Notes: a model not told the origin generated them from the letters alone. A stretch of DNA of 64,000 nt from an uncultured Hyphomicrobiales bacterium (GCA_903824185.1 CAIJVU010000036.1:1-64000), one strand, 5' to 3'. Positions 9,161-18,756 are shown, numbered from the stretch's first letter. A program made the numbers and translations.

Positions 9161-10003
9161 ATGCAAACGGATTGGCGTCCCCTTGACCCGACTGTGCCCG
9201 ACCACGAACGTGATCAATGGGCACTGGCTTTTGCGCGCATTGCCATTGCAGCAGGCAATGCCATTTTGCGCGTCGAAAAAACCATGGCCAAGGCCCTGAC
9301 GAAAACGGACGGCTCGCCTGTGACAGAGGCCGACGAGGCTGCCGAAGCCATCATTCTCGAACAGTTAAACCGTCTTGCGCCGTGGTTGCCGGTTGCAGCC
9401 GAAGAGAGCCATGCCGCAGGACACAGGATCACGCAAAGCCCCTGTTTCGCTTTGGTGGATCCTTTGGACGGCACCAAGGAGTTTTTACGCGGCAACGGGG
9501 AATACAGCGTCAATATCGCTCTGATCCGCCACCATCAGCCAGTCGCGGGGGCCATTTATGCACCGGCCTTGGGCGAGATCTGGTGGGGCGGCCTTTCCGC
9601 CTCTTGCGCACAAGGAAATAGTGAGGACTGTCTCGCGCAGGCTGTGCCCATCCATTGCCGCCCTGCGCCGGACACAATCGATGTCTTGGCCAGTCGCTCC
9701 CATCATTCGAATATGCTGGATGACTTCCTGAAAGACTATGCGGTCGGACACTGCAGCTTTTCAGGATCCTCGCTGAAATTCTGCCGGATTGCCGAAGGCA
9801 AAGCCGATCTTTATCCGCGCTTCAGACCCACGATGGAATGGGACACAGCTGCAGGCCACGCAATCCTTTTGGCGAGCGGCGGCAATCTGACCCATCTCAA
9901 TGGCGATGAATTTCTATATGGCCTGCCTGAAACGACATGGGAAAACCCGCCCTTCATTGCCTTTGGCGATCAGCACTTACGGCCCCAGAAAAAAGCCGAC
10001 TGA
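9161..10003 (+). CDS. cysQ: 3'(2'),5'-bisphosphate nucleotidase (CysQ)
   Basis: Member of the lithium-sensitive inositol monophosphatase superfamily; CysQ dephosphorylates PAP from sulfate assimilation. The three metal-binding motifs are present: AAEESHA (around residue 86), DPLDGTKEF (around 104-112) and WDTAAGHAIL (around 228). The stretch SGSSLKFCRIAEGKADLYPR is characteristic of CysQ. Length 280 is usual. Histidinol- or inositol-phosphatase activity cannot be ruled out. It converges on gntR with nine bases between the stops. Confidence 0.87.
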   Translation: MQTDWRPLDPTVPDHERDQWALAFARIAIAAGNAILRVEKTMAKALTKTDGSPVTEADEAAEAIILEQLNRLAPWLPVAAEESHAAGHRITQSPCFALVDPLDGTKEFLRGNGEYSVNIALIRHHQPVAGAIYAPALGEIWWGGLSASCAQGNSEDCLAQAVPIHCRPAPDTIDVLASRSHHSNMLDDFLKDYAVGHCSFSGSSLKFCRIAEGKADLYPRFRPTMEWDTAAGHAILLASGGNLTHLNGDEFLYGLPETTWENPPFIAFGDQHLRPQKKAD

Positions 10004-10012
10004 AATCAGGCT

Positions 10013-10777
10013 TTAATCAAAAATAGAATCACCATGCGTTTCGACATAGGCGGCTAGGGCCAGCGTATGCTCGCGCGACAAGCGCTCGGCCAGATCCGCA
10101 TCATGGCGCTCCAAGGCTTCGATTATCGCCAGATGGTCGCGGATCGAGCGGGAGGCCCGATCATCACGCCCGATCGTCAATTGGCGGATACCGCGCACAT
10201 GCAACAAGAGATTATCCGTCAGATCGACCAGAATTTGCGAACCACTCAAACGGATCAGGGTTTGATGAAAGGTGATATTGGCAGCGGAATATTCACTGAG
10301 ATTTTCTTGCGGCGTGCGGGTTTCGGTAAAGCTCACGAAAATACCGCGCAAGGTCGCAATTTCGCTTTCCGTAATGCGCGCGGCCAAGAGCCGTGCCGCC
10401 ATGCTTTCAAGCGCCGCCCACGCCTCGATCATGCCGATCACTTCGCGTTTGGTTTTTTTCAAAACCATAATGCCTTTGCGTGGCACAGAGCGAACAAAGC
10501 CCTCTTGTTCGAGCATGGCAATGGCTTCGCGCACCGGCGTCCGGCTCACACCGAGCTTCTCAGACAGCTGCCGCTCATCGAGCCATGACTGGGTCGCGGT
10601 CCCATAAATATCCATGCCGATCACGGCTTGTTTTAAAATGCCATAGACCTTGGTTTTAAAGGAGACTTCGGGCGCAATGCGTTTAATCACCAGATCTTGC
10701 GAAGGCCCGTCTGTCACGGGCCAGCGCATTTTGGGCTTCAACACATTCGCGGCCTTAGAATGAGCGGCCTTGGCCAT
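10013..10777 (-). CDS. GntR-family transcriptional regulator, FadR/FCD subfamily
   Basis: A 254-residue one-component regulator. A winged helix-turn-helix at about residues 45-110 contains LDERQLSEKLGVSRTPVREAI and LEQEGFVRSVPRKG; the C-terminal FCD effector domain follows, with metal-type His residues (ITFHQTLIRLSG, RDHLAIIEAL). A copy of the 17-bp oxalate-locus operator lies about 100 bases upstream of the start, and four more lie in front of oxc, the small ORF, oxlT and the acyl-CoA synthetase. FCD regulators usually bind TGG...CCA palindromes, so this gene is the best candidate for the regulator and is probably autoregulated. The effector may be oxalate or a CoA ester (inference). Confidence 0.93.
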   Translation of the reverse strand: MAKAAHSKAANVLKPKMRWPVTDGPSQDLVIKRIAPEVSFKTKVYGILKQAVIGMDIYGTATQSWLDERQLSEKLGVSRTPVREAIAMLEQEGFVRSVPRKGIMVLKKTKREVIGMIEAWAALESMAARLLAARITESEIATLRGIFVSFTETRTPQENLSEYSAANITFHQTLIRLSGSQILVDLTDNLLLHVRGIRQLTIGRDDRASRSIRDHLAIIEALERHDADLAERLSREHTLALAAYVETHGDSIFD

Positions 10778-10874
10778 GGCAACGTCCTCACCTCAGGCCT
10801 CAGCGACCCTGATTTTAGAGTGGTTTTCTATGTTTCAGGGTTCGATTTTGAACCGGAAAACCAACAAATACAAC

Positions 10875-10891
10875 TGGTATCCCAAAAGCCA
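10875..10891 (-). promoter_or_regulatory. Candidate GntR operator upstream of gntR (site E)
   Basis: Read on the minus strand the site is TGGCTTTTGGGATACCA, with 17 bases and all the invariant TGG, TGG, AT and CCA positions of the family (consensus TGGCATYTGGNATRCCA). It lies about 100 bases before the gntR start, which suggests autoregulation. Confidence 0.65.
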
Positions 10892-10909
10892 AGTGGCCAA
10901 TTCCACCAT

Positions 10910-10937
10910 AAAAACAAGGAGGGTGACACCCTCCTTG
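10910..10937 (-). terminator. Rho-independent terminator of pyk
   Basis: Ten-base stem CAAGGAGGGT/ACCCTCCTTG (10915-10924 with 10928-10937) with a three-base loop, followed on the minus strand by five Ts. It starts immediately after the pyk stop codon and insulates gntR from pyk. Confidence 0.9.
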
Positions 10938-10940
10938 CCC

Positions 10941-12353
10941 TTAAACGGTGGCAATGCGCAGATTATTGGTTGATCCCTGCGTGCCAAAGGGAATGCCGGA
11001 AACAATCACAATCGTATCTCCGGGCTTGGCAAAACCGCATTCACGGGCGTGGAAAATAGCCTGCGCGACCATTTCATCATAAGAGCCGCCGCCCGTGGAT
11101 TGCACCTCCTGCGTCCCCCACAGCAAGGCCAAACGCCGTGCCGTGGCAAGGCTCGGTGTAATGGTCAGAATGGGAACGCTGGGCCGTTGACGCGCAATCC
11201 GGATTGCGGATGTGCCGCTCTGGGTAAAAGCGACCACGCCCGCAGCCCCGATCGAAGTGGCGACATCGGCGGCAGCGGCGGCAATCAAATGTTGCGGATG
11301 GGGTTCGACCGGCGGATGCAGCGCATGAATGAGCGGCGGATAGGAATGGTGCCGCTCGGTATGCATGATGATGTGATCCATGATTTCCACGGCTTCCAGC
11401 GGATATTGGCCGGAGGCGGACTCTGCGGACAGCATCACCGCATCCGCCCCGTCATAAATTGCCGTGGCCACATCGGAGGCTTCGGCACGGGTCGGGGTCG
11501 GGGATGAAATCATCGATTCCAGCATCTGGGTGGCGATGATCACCGGCTTGCCCGCCATACGGCAGGCGCGGACCAAATCCTTTTGCGCGCCGGGCACATC
11601 CTCTGGCGGAATTTCAACCCCCAGATCGCCACGCGCCACCATGATCGCATCCGCAAGACGCACCAGCTCATCCATCGAGGCCAGAGCCGAGGGCTTTTCG
11701 ATCTTGGCGAGAACTCCGGCGCGGCCGCCCACCAATCCATGCGCCTCGATCAAATCAGCGGGACGTTGCACAAAGGAAAAGGCGACCCAATCCACCCCGA
11801 GCTCCAGACCAAAAGCCAGATCTTCCCGATCCTTTTCGGTGATGGGCGAGAGATCGAGAACCGTATCGGGCAGATTGACCCCTTTGCGGTCTGTAACAGG
11901 GCCACCATTGATCACCCGCGCTTCAATCGCTGTGTCGGTCAAGCGTTCCACTTGCAAGCGCACTTTGCCGTCATCAATCAACAGATGATGTTTGGGCATG
12001 ACGGCATCGAAGATTTCCTTGTGCGGAAGCGGGAGGGTATGCGCCTCTGACGTCTCTTTGGCGAGCACGAAACGGACGATTTCGCCCTTTTCCAGCATCA
12101 TCCGCCCGCCATTGACCATGCCCAATCTGATTTTGGGCCCCTGCAAATCCTGCAAAATGGCAATGGGGTGGTTCACCTCTTTTTCGACGCTGCGGATCAC
12201 CTCATAGCGCTCGCGGTGATCTTCGTGGCTGCCATGGCTGAAATTGAGGCGGAACACATCAACGCCGGCATCAAATAATTTGCGGATCATCTCAGGGGAA
12301 GAACTGGCCGGCCCCAATGTAGCAACAATCCGTGCACGACGTTCGCGTCTCAT
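10941..12353 (-). CDS. pyk: Pyruvate kinase
   Basis: Transfers phosphate from PEP to ADP, the last step of glycolysis. The 470-residue protein carries RIVATLGPASSS at the N-terminus, the RLNFSHGSH motif, LQDLQGPKIRLG, the active-site region KIEKPSAL and MVARGDLGVEIP, and the C-terminal domain with VVAFTQSGTSA. AGGAG lies close upstream of the ATG. It sits between gntR and frc but has its own terminator and no operator, so it is probably not part of the oxalate regulon. Its functional opposite, ppdK, is also in this window. Confidence 0.97.
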   Translation of the reverse strand: MRRERRARIVATLGPASSSPEMIRKLFDAGVDVFRLNFSHGSHEDHRERYEVIRSVEKEVNHPIAILQDLQGPKIRLGMVNGGRMMLEKGEIVRFVLAKETSEAHTLPLPHKEIFDAVMPKHHLLIDDGKVRLQVERLTDTAIEARVINGGPVTDRKGVNLPDTVLDLSPITEKDREDLAFGLELGVDWVAFSFVQRPADLIEAHGLVGGRAGVLAKIEKPSALASMDELVRLADAIMVARGDLGVEIPPEDVPGAQKDLVRACRMAGKPVIIATQMLESMISSPTPTRAEASDVATAIYDGADAVMLSAESASGQYPLEAVEIMDHIIMHTERHHSYPPLIHALHPPVEPHPQHLIAAAAADVATSIGAAGVVAFTQSGTSAIRIARQRPSVPILTITPSLATARRLALLWGTQEVQSTGGGSYDEMVAQAIFHARECGFAKPGDTIVIVSGIPFGTQGSTNNLRIATV

Positions 12354-12497
12354 CCTGATCTCCTGATATGCGCTGAGTGTTCAAACTATTTGGTTGGTTA
12401 TGCATTCTATCCAACCCCCTTTGGCAAGGATTGGCAATACAAAGCCTGCACAGACCAGCCTTTAAAGCGGGATGATGACACGAAAATTACGAAGATA

Positions 12498-12528
12498 CAA
12501 AAACGGCCCCGCTCGCTGAGCAGGGCCG
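12498..12528 (-). terminator. Rho-independent terminator of oxc-frc
   Basis: Interrupted stem CGGCCC-C-GCTC / GAGC-A-GGGCCG with a three-base loop (12504-12528), followed on the minus strand by TTTTT. It lies about 27 bases after the frc stop. Confidence 0.88.
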
Positions 12529-12554
12529 CTTGATGATCGACGGCTGGATGTGGC

Positions 12555-13808
12555 TCAGCCTGTCGCGCCGGATGCCTTGATCGCCTCGATTTGCGTGGCA
12601 GGCAGTTTCAAGACATCCCGCAAAATCTCATCCGTATGTTCGCCCAGCAAAGGCGAACGCACGACATTGGCGGGGCTATCGGACAATTTGATGGGATTGC
12701 CGACAGAGAGATATTTACCGCGTTCGGGATGATCGACCTCAACCAGTGTGCCGGTTGCCCGCAAGGACTTGTCCTCGGCAATCTCTTTCATGGAGAGGAT
12801 CGGACCGCAAGGAATGTCATATTGATTGAGAATATCCATGGCCTCGAACTTGGTTTTGGTCATGGTCCATTGTTCGATGCGGGTGAAAATCTCGTTCAAG
12901 CGTGACAGGCGGGCAGCGGGCTTTGCGTAATCGGCATGGGTCTTCCAGTCAGGCTCGCCGATGACATCACAAATTTTTTCCCAGACAGGCGCTTGGGTAA
13001 TGAAATAAATATAGGCATTGGGATCTGTCTCCCAGCCCTTGCATTTCAAGATGCGGCCCGGCTGGCCGCCACCGGAATCATTGCCGGCGCGCGGGGTGGC
13101 ATCGCCAAAAGCAATCCCTTCCCCATATTGGCTATATTCTTTCAACGGGCCGTGATCGAGGCGTTGCTGATCGCGCAATTTGACGCGGCAGAGATTCAAC
13201 ACGCCGTCTTGCATGGCGCAGGTCACCATCTGCCCCTTGCCGGAATGGGTGCGCTGATAAAGGGCTGTGACAATCCCCAGAGCCAGATGCAGACCTGTAC
13301 CGGAATCACCGATTTGAGCGCCTGTCACCAAGGGCAAGCCGTCGCGGAAACCGGTGGTGGAAGCCGCGCCGCCTGTGCATTGCGCCACGTTTTCATAGAC
13401 CTTGCAGTCTTCATAGGGACCGGGGCCAAAGCCCTTGATGGAGGCCACAATCATCCGCGGATTCATCGCGTGAATGACCTCCCAAGGAAAGCCCATCCGG
13501 TCAAGCACACCGGGTGCGAAATTTTCGACCAGCACATCACAGGTTTTGATCAGATGCTCGAGAACCTCTTTGCCTTTCTGGTTTTTGGTATCGAGCGTAA
13601 TCGAGCGCTTGTTGTGATTGAGCATGGTGAAATAAAGACTGTCGACATTCGGGATGTCTTGCAATTGCCCACGCGTGATATCGCCCGTGCCGGGACGCTC
13701 GACCTTGATCACATCCGCCCCGAACCATGCCAATAATTGTGTGCAGGTCGGACCCGATTGCACATGCGTGAAGTCCAGAATTTTAACGCCTTCGAGTGCT
13801 TTGCTCAT
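12555..13808 (-). CDS. frc: Formyl-CoA:oxalate CoA-transferase
   Basis: Class III CoA-transferase that moves CoA from formyl-CoA to oxalate, giving oxalyl-CoA and formate. The 417 residues match Frc length. The catalytic Asp lies in [14 protein letters not shown] (around residue 169) and the mobile glycine loop appears as [17 protein letters not shown] (around 255-270). The N-terminus [20 protein letters not shown] is close to known Frc proteins. It follows oxc with a 12-base gap, so the two form an operon. Confidence 0.96.
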   Translation of the reverse strand: MSKALEGVKILDFTHVQSGPTCTQLLAWFGADVIKVERPGTGDITRGQLQDIPNVDSLYFTMLNHNKRSITLDTKNQKGKEVLEHLIKTCDVLVENFAPGVLDRMGFPWEVIHAMNPRMIVASIKGFGPGPYEDCKVYENVAQCTGGAASTTGFRDGLPLVTGAQIGDSGTGLHLALGIVTALYQRTHSGKGQMVTCAMQDGVLNLCRVKLRDQQRLDHGPLKEYSQYGEGIAFGDATPRAGNDSGGGQPGRILKCKGWETDPNAYIYFITQAPVWEKICDVIGEPDWKTHADYAKPAARLSRLNEIFTRIEQWTMTKTKFEAMDILNQYDIPCGPILSMKEIAEDKSLRATGTLVEVDHPERGKYLSVGNPIKLSDSPANVVRSPLLGEHTDEILRDVLKLPATQIEAIKASGATG

Positions 13809-13820
13809 CGGAGTTTTCCC

Positions 13821-15545
13821 TTATTTCTTTTTGACAACACTTTGCGGATTCAAATTACCGATGCGGCCACTTTCCGTGCCCGATGACGGATCGATGACCG
13901 CATTGATCAGAGTGGGTTGACCGCTCTCAATCGCAGCCTTCACCGCCGTCAATAATTCAGAGGGGCTGGTCGCTGTCACGCCGACACCACCAAAAGCCTG
14001 CATCATCAAATCATAGCGCGAGTCTTTGACAAAGACGGTTGTCGCGGGATCCGTGCCATTGGTGTTGACATCCGTGCCGCGATAAATCCCGTTATTGTTG
14101 AAAACAACAATGCATATAGGAAGATTGTAGCGGCAGATGGTTTCAACCTCCATGCCGGAGAAACCAAAGGCACTATCCCCTTCCACCGCCAAAACGGGTT
14201 TACCCGTTTCAATGGCAGCTGCAATGGAAAAGCCCATACCGATCCCCATCACGCCCCATGTGCCGACATCAAGGCGTTTGCGTGGCTGATACATATCAAT
14301 CACACCACGGGCCAGATCGAGCGTATTGGCGCCCTCATTCACAAGGATCATATCGGGATGGTCTTTGATGACGCTGCGCAGAACGCCCAAGGCGCCATGG
14401 AAATCCATAGGTGATTTGTTGTTCATCAGACGCGGTGCCATCTTGGCGATGTTCTCATCGCGTTTGGCCGCGACCATGTCCATCCAAGCGGCTGGCGGTT
14501 TTGGCCAATTGGTCCCCATGCCCTGCAAAAATGCTGTCACGCAAGAGCCGATATCGCCGACCACAGGGGCGACGATTTCGACATTGGAGTCCATTTCTTT
14601 GGGCTCGATATCGATCTGGATAAATTTCTTCGGCGCGTCACCCCATGTCTTGCCCTTGCCATGCGACAGGAGCCAATTCAGACGCGCCCCGATCAGCATC
14701 ACCACATCGGATTCTTTCAAGACCGTTGAACGCGCAGCACCCGCTGATTGCGGATGCGTATCGGGCAGCAAACCCTTGGCCATGCTCATCTGCAGGAAAG
14801 GCACACCGCTGGTTTCGATGAATTCACGAATGGAGGCATCCACTTGCGCATAAGCAGCCCCTTTGCCCAAAATGACAAGCGGGCGTTGGGCTGATTTCAA
14901 TACATCGAGCGCACGCTTGATCGAGGCTGCAGCTGGGATTTGCGCAGGTGCGGCATCAATCACCTTCACCAGTGATTTGGCCCCTTGCTCCGCATCCATA
15001 ACCTGCGAGAAAAGCTTGGCCGGCAAATCAAGATAGACACCCCCCGGACGACCGGACACCGCAGCCCGGATGGCACGGGCAATGCCGATCCCGATATCAG
15101 CCGCGTGCAGAATGCGGAAGGCGGCTTTGCACAAAGGCTTGGCAATCGCCAGCTGATCCATCTCCTCATAGTCGCCTTGCTGCAAGTCAACAATTTCGCG
15201 CTCCGACGAGCCGGAAATCAAGATCATGGGAAAGCAATTGGTGGTTGCATTGGCGAGCGCCGTCAAACCATTCAAAAATCCGGGGGCCGAGACGGTGAGA
15301 CAAATGCCGGGTTGCTTGGTGAGATAACCCGCAATCGCCGCCGCATTGCCTGCATGTTGCTCATGCCGGAAAGAGATCACCCGAATCCCGGCGGCCTGCG
15401 CCATACGCCCCAGATCGGTGATGGGAATACCCGGCACATTGTAAATGGTTTTCACGCCATTGAGCTTCAAGGCATCGATGACAAGGTGAAATCCGTCTGT
15501 CAGTTCACGGTCTTCGCCGGAATGGGCAACCGAAGCATCACTCAT
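13821..15545 (-). CDS. oxc: Oxalyl-CoA decarboxylase
   Basis: ThDP-dependent enzyme converting oxalyl-CoA to formyl-CoA and CO2. Length 574 is usual. The catalytic Glu is in [17 protein letters not shown] (around residue 60), and the ThDP signature runs from [16 protein letters not shown] to [13 protein letters not shown] (around residues 470-505). The start has GGAGGAA upstream. Transcription probably begins in the 15.5-15.8 kb gap, where operator site A lies about 210 bases before the start. It forms an operon with frc. Confidence 0.97.
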   Translation of the reverse strand: MSDASVAHSGEDRELTDGFHLVIDALKLNGVKTIYNVPGIPITDLGRMAQAAGIRVISFRHEQHAGNAAAIAGYLTKQPGICLTVSAPGFLNGLTALANATTNCFPMILISGSSEREIVDLQQGDYEEMDQLAIAKPLCKAAFRILHAADIGIGIARAIRAAVSGRPGGVYLDLPAKLFSQVMDAEQGAKSLVKVIDAAPAQIPAAASIKRALDVLKSAQRPLVILGKGAAYAQVDASIREFIETSGVPFLQMSMAKGLLPDTHPQSAGAARSTVLKESDVVMLIGARLNWLLSHGKGKTWGDAPKKFIQIDIEPKEMDSNVEIVAPVVGDIGSCVTAFLQGMGTNWPKPPAAWMDMVAAKRDENIAKMAPRLMNNKSPMDFHGALGVLRSVIKDHPDMILVNEGANTLDLARGVIDMYQPRKRLDVGTWGVMGIGMGFSIAAAIETGKPVLAVEGDSAFGFSGMEVETICRYNLPICIVVFNNNGIYRGTDVNTNGTDPATTVFVKDSRYDLMMQAFGGVGVTATSPSELLTAVKAAIESGQPTLINAVIDPSSGTESGRIGNLNPQSVVKKK

Positions 15546-15755
15546 GAGCTATTCCTCCATATGGCTTTCTAAAGACATTTGTACCCAAGCTTAGGAACGA
15601 ACTGAACCCCGCGGGGTTGGGGTCTTGCATAAAAAAGCAGTTATCAACGACAGACCACGCCAAGATCAAACCGGTTTAAGACTGCCTTCTCCGCATAAAA
15701 AGAAACAAGCGCAGAAGTGAAACGGTATATGACGGCTGTTTAATAGTGGAAAAAC

Positions 15756-15772
15756 TGGCATACCAAATGCCA
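15756..15772 (-). promoter_or_regulatory. Candidate GntR operator upstream of oxc (site A)
   Basis: Minus-strand sequence TGGCATTTGGTATGCCA, one base different from site B and one from site D. It sits within the 19-base inverted repeat CTGGCAT-N5-ATGCCAG (15755-15773), about 210 bases upstream of oxc. Confidence 0.75.
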
Positions 15773-15931
15773 GATGTCAATGAAGGAGCATTCATGGGGA
15801 TATAACATTAAACAATTGATAAAATTGGTTTTTTCATAAATTAAATCCGTCAAATACCCCTTTGCATCCCCCTCTTTTTTCATTGCAATGCAAAAATTGA
15901 ATAGCTGCACCGCAATATTTTTGTTGGTATG

Positions 15932-15948
15932 TGGCATCTGGTATGCCA
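15932..15948 (+). promoter_or_regulatory. Candidate GntR operator upstream of the 44-residue ORF (site B)
   Basis: TGGCATCTGGTATGCCA on the plus strand, nearly identical to site A in the opposite orientation 160 bases away. It lies about 105 bases before the small ORF at 16055. Sites A and B together bracket an AT-rich stretch that probably holds divergent promoters. Confidence 0.72.
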
Positions 15949-16054
15949 AGATATGTTCCAGCATTTCTTTTCAACCCCTTTGCCCCCTCTGAGGCGCTTG
16001 TCGAACAAAGCCCTGTGTTCAAGGACTTGCCCTTTGACTGATGGAGTGACCGCC

Positions 16055-16189
16055 ATGTCTTCGACTATTCATATGCCTGCCCAACGTCTCTCTTTGCTCA
16101 GCCTGTGCTCTGCCTTTATCGAAGCCGCAGGACTGATCTTGATCGCCGCTTATTCGCGCCAAGATGACATCGAGCCTTTTGGTCTTTGA
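16055..16189 (+). CDS. Small hydrophobic protein in oxalate locus (44 residues)
   Basis: I do not recognise this protein. The 44-residue reading frame starts at ATG 16055 with GGAG at 16043-16046, exactly eight bases upstream. It contains a hydrophobic or amphipathic helix, RLSLLSLCSAFIEAAGLILIAAYS, here only named by its ends (about residues 11-34), then a charged tail ending DDIEPFGL. A strong terminator follows at 16251-16278 and operator B lies upstream, so it appears to be a complete single-gene unit regulated with the oxalate genes. It could be a small membrane protein or a leader peptide. In-frame extension to 15929 has no support. Confidence 0.55.
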   Translation: MSSTIHMPAQRLSLLSLCSAFIEAAGLILIAAYSRQDDIEPFGL

Positions 16190-16250
16190 TCGCGGATTTC
16201 CGCGCGAGGCCGCATTAAAAATTCTTTTTTTCTCTCAATGTTTCAGAAAA

Positions 16251-16278
16251 GGTCGGGCTTAATGCCCGACCTTTTTTT
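16251..16278 (+). terminator. Rho-independent terminator after the 44-residue ORF
   Basis: Eight-base stem GGTCGGGC/GCCCGACC with a five-base loop followed by seven Ts. There is no other plus-strand gene upstream of it, so it supports transcription of the small ORF. Confidence 0.92.
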
Positions 16279-16365
16279 GATCAAAACGCCGTTTTGATCA
16301 CACTCAAACCGTCCGGCCCAAGGATGCCCTCCTATCGCAGCGCAATGAAAAAGACACTTGCAAAC

Positions 16366-16382
16366 TGGTGTATGGGATACCA
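16366..16382 (+). promoter_or_regulatory. Candidate GntR operator upstream of oxlT (site C)
   Basis: TGGTGTATGGGATACCA, 17 bases, sharing the invariant positions and the TGGGATACCA half with site E. It lies about 170 bases before oxlT. Confidence 0.6.
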
Positions 16383-16422
16383 AGATCATTAAGGCAGGTA
16401 TGATCCATTGCGCCTGTTGCAT

Positions 16423-16443
16423 GTCAGGACCAGTGATCCTGAC
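16423..16443. promoter_or_regulatory. Inverted repeat GTCAGGA-N7-TCCTGAC upstream of oxlT
   Basis: A perfect 7+7 base inverted repeat with a seven-base spacer, about 110 bases before oxlT. It does not resemble the GntR operator, so it may bind a second regulator; no protein can be assigned. Confidence 0.45.
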
Positions 16444-16550
16444 CAGACGAAAAGAGTATCGCGTTTTCTCAGTACCTTCAGTATCCAATACGTAAAAGCA
16501 TACGCATACGCCTATCAAACGTTCGGACATTATCAGGGGGGAAACACACA

Positions 16551-17978
16551 ATGCTTCATCACGAAGAAGGCGAAGGCGTCCGTGTGAGCGATACCTATCG
16601 TTGGTTCCAGCTGGCCATCGGCGTTGTCTGCATGGTCATGATTGCCAATTATCAATATGGCTGGACATTTTTTGTGCCCGATATCCAAAAGCAATTTGGC
16701 TGGAAGCCATCCGATATTCAGGTGGCCTTCACTCTCTTTGTTTTGTTCGAGACATGGCTTGTCCCGATTGAAGGCTGGTTTGTGGATCGGTTTGGGCCGC
16801 GCCTTGTGATCCTGATCGGTGGTGTTTTATGCGGTATCGGCTGGTGGATGACCTCACGCGCCACCACACTCGGCGGCTTTGATGGGTATTACGCGGCCAT
16901 GATTATTTGCGGTATCGGGGCGGGCGGTGTCTATGGCACCTGTGTTGGCAATGCCTTGAAATGGTTTCCCGACAAACGCGGACTGGCTGCGGGCATCACA
17001 GCCGCAGGCTTCGGGGCCGGATCGGCTCTGACTGTTGTTCCCATCCAAAACATGATCAAGGATCAAGGCTTCCAACAAACCTTTTTCAATTTTGGCGTCG
17101 GGCAAGGGCTCATCATCTGTGTTCTCGCCTTCTTTCTCATGGCCCCCAAATCGGGGCAAGTTCCCAAAACAAATGTCAATTTGCGTGTGGTCCAAAGCCG
17201 TCGCCAATATAAGCCCAGTGAAATCATCGGCCCTGTTCAATGGTGGATCGCAGCCTCCATCGGGATCGGTTGCATAGGCCTTCTGATGTCCATGCAAGGG
17301 CAATTATTTTACTTCCAGCTGGTCTTGGCCGCGCTTATTTTTATAGTCGGCGGAACCATTATTTATAAGCGTGGCGAACCGGTTTTTCTTCTGATGTATT
17401 TCATGTTCGTCATTGTCGGTGCTGGCGGTTTGATGGTCACAGCCAATCTCAAACCCATCGCCGCCAATTTGAAGATTGCGGATCAGCCTGTGACGATCGT
17501 CTGGACCATGACAGCCATTACATGGGCCGCCACCATTGACCGCATCCTGAATGGATTGACGCGCCCCTTCTTTGGTTGGGTCTCGGATAAAATCGGACGC
17601 GAGCAAACCATGTTCATTGCCTTTGCTTTGGAAGGCATCGGCATTTATCTGCTTTATCTCTATGGCTCTGATCCCTTACTGTTTGTCTTACTGTCAGGAT
17701 TTGTGTTTTTTGCTTGGGGCGAAATTTATTCGCTGTTTCCCTCCACATGCACCGACACATTCGGCTCGCAATATGCCGCAACCAATGCCGGACTGCTCTA
17801 TACGGCCAAAGGCACAGCCGCTTTGCTGGTTCCTTTCGGCAGTCTGATCCAAGAAGCAACAGGAAGCTGGGACACGGTTTTTCTGATTGCGGCAGGCGCC
17901 AATATTCTGGCATCCGTTCTGGCACTTGTGGTGCTCAAGCCTTGGCGCGCACGGGTGATTGCCGCAAACGGATTATGA
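16551..17978 (+). CDS. oxlT: Oxalate/formate antiporter (OFA-family MFS)
   Basis: Predicted inner-membrane exchanger of oxalate for formate. The 475-residue protein has twelve hydrophobic segments. Its OFA-like features include NYQYGWTFFVPDIQ in helix 1, WFVDRFGPR between helices 2 and 3, GIGAGGVYGTCVGNALKWFPDKRGLAAG, NGLTRPFFGWVSDKIGRE in the second half, and LLYTAKGTAALLVP where the conserved transport lysine of OxlT would be expected. GGGGGGAAA upstream provides a strong ribosome site. Operators and a separate inverted repeat lie in the preceding gap. Because Oxc makes formate from oxalate, exchange here would also drive proton consumption (family knowledge). Confidence 0.9.
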   Translation: MLHHEEGEGVRVSDTYRWFQLAIGVVCMVMIANYQYGWTFFVPDIQKQFGWKPSDIQVAFTLFVLFETWLVPIEGWFVDRFGPRLVILIGGVLCGIGWWMTSRATTLGGFDGYYAAMIICGIGAGGVYGTCVGNALKWFPDKRGLAAGITAAGFGAGSALTVVPIQNMIKDQGFQQTFFNFGVGQGLIICVLAFFLMAPKSGQVPKTNVNLRVVQSRRQYKPSEIIGPVQWWIAASIGIGCIGLLMSMQGQLFYFQLVLAALIFIVGGTIIYKRGEPVFLLMYFMFVIVGAGGLMVTANLKPIAANLKIADQPVTIVWTMTAITWAATIDRILNGLTRPFFGWVSDKIGREQTMFIAFALEGIGIYLLYLYGSDPLLFVLLSGFVFFAWGEIYSLFPSTCTDTFGSQYAATNAGLLYTAKGTAALLVPFGSLIQEATGSWDTVFLIAAGANILASVLALVVLKPWRARVIAANGL

Positions 17979-18004
17979 ATAGAGACCCCACCATCCAAGC
18001 CAAC

Positions 18005-18032
18005 AAAAAAGGCCGTGAAAACGGCCTTTTTT
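18005..18032. terminator. Bidirectional terminator between oxlT and terC
   Basis: Six As, stem GGCCGT/ACGGCC with GAAA loop, six Ts. Usable on both strands, between two convergent genes. Confidence 0.93.
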
Positions 18033-18057
18033 CATGCGTCAACCGCTCCCCCCCCCG

Positions 18058-18756
18058 TCACATGGCGCCTGTTGTGGGGGCGCTTTTTTGAAGATGGCGG
18101 TGGATGTAGCTGAAACCCAAAACGAACAGAACGCCTAAAACACCCACCGGCTTTTGCAGGCTGTGCAACAAGCTTTGATCAACATAGTCGCTCCATGCCG
18201 GATCGGCCAAAATCATATCACCAGCCACCCAGCCCAGAAGCGCCGACCCCACCCAGACAAGGATGGGAAAACGGTTCAGGATAAACATCACAACATTGGA
18301 ACCTGCAATGATCAAAGGCATGGAAATCACAAGGCCCGCGATCAACAAAACAACATTGTCCTTGGCAATGGCGGCAATGGCCAACACATTGTCGAGGCTC
18401 ATGACAACATCGGCCACAGCAATTGCTCGAACGGCATTGAAAATACGATCTGAGGTTTTGATATTTCCGGTATGCGCATCCGCATCGTCAATCAAAAGCT
18501 TGATGGCAATCCAGAACAACAGCAACCCGCCGCAGATGCGAAGATAGGGTGTGTCCAAAAGATGCGTCAGCAAAAAGGTAAAAAGAATACGCAAACCGAC
18601 CGCCACGCCTGCGCCTAAAATCATACCCATTTTTTTCTGATGGACAGGCAAATCGCGGCATGCGAGGGCAATGACCAAAGCATTGTCACCCGACAATAAA
18701 ATATTGATCCAGATCAGCTGCAAAATGCTCAGTGCCAAGGCCGTATCATAAGTCAT
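18058..18756 (-). CDS. TerC-family integral membrane protein
   Basis: A 232-residue protein of the TerC/YjbE family with about seven hydrophobic segments. The paired acidic membrane motifs are visible: INILLSGDNALVIALA near residue 20 and VADVVMSLDNVLAIAA near residue 115. Family members are linked to metal (manganese) efflux or tellurite resistance; substrate is not shown here. ATG 18756 with AGGAA nine bases upstream is preferred to 18822. It is convergent with oxlT and lies between operator-controlled genes, but no operator is close to its start. Confidence 0.88.
   Translation of the reverse strand: MTYDTALALSILQLIWINILLSGDNALVIALACRDLPVHQKKMGMILGAGVAVGLRILFTFLLTHLLDTPYLRICGGLLLFWIAIKLLIDDADAHTGNIKTSDRIFNAVRAIAVADVVMSLDNVLAIAAIAKDNVVLLIAGLVISMPLIIAGSNVVMFILNRFPILVWVGSALLGWVAGDMILADPAWSDYVDQSLLHSLQKPVGVLGVLFVLGFSYIHRHLQKSAPTTGAM

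Noticed and set aside
10941-12353. Including pyk in the oxalate regulon because it lies between gntR and frc.
   Set aside because: It has its own terminator and no operator upstream; the operator at 10875 serves gntR.
15740-15964. A 74-codon minus-strand frame in the oxc upstream gap.
   Set aside because: It contains both operator palindromes, has no ribosome site and shows no recognisable protein features.
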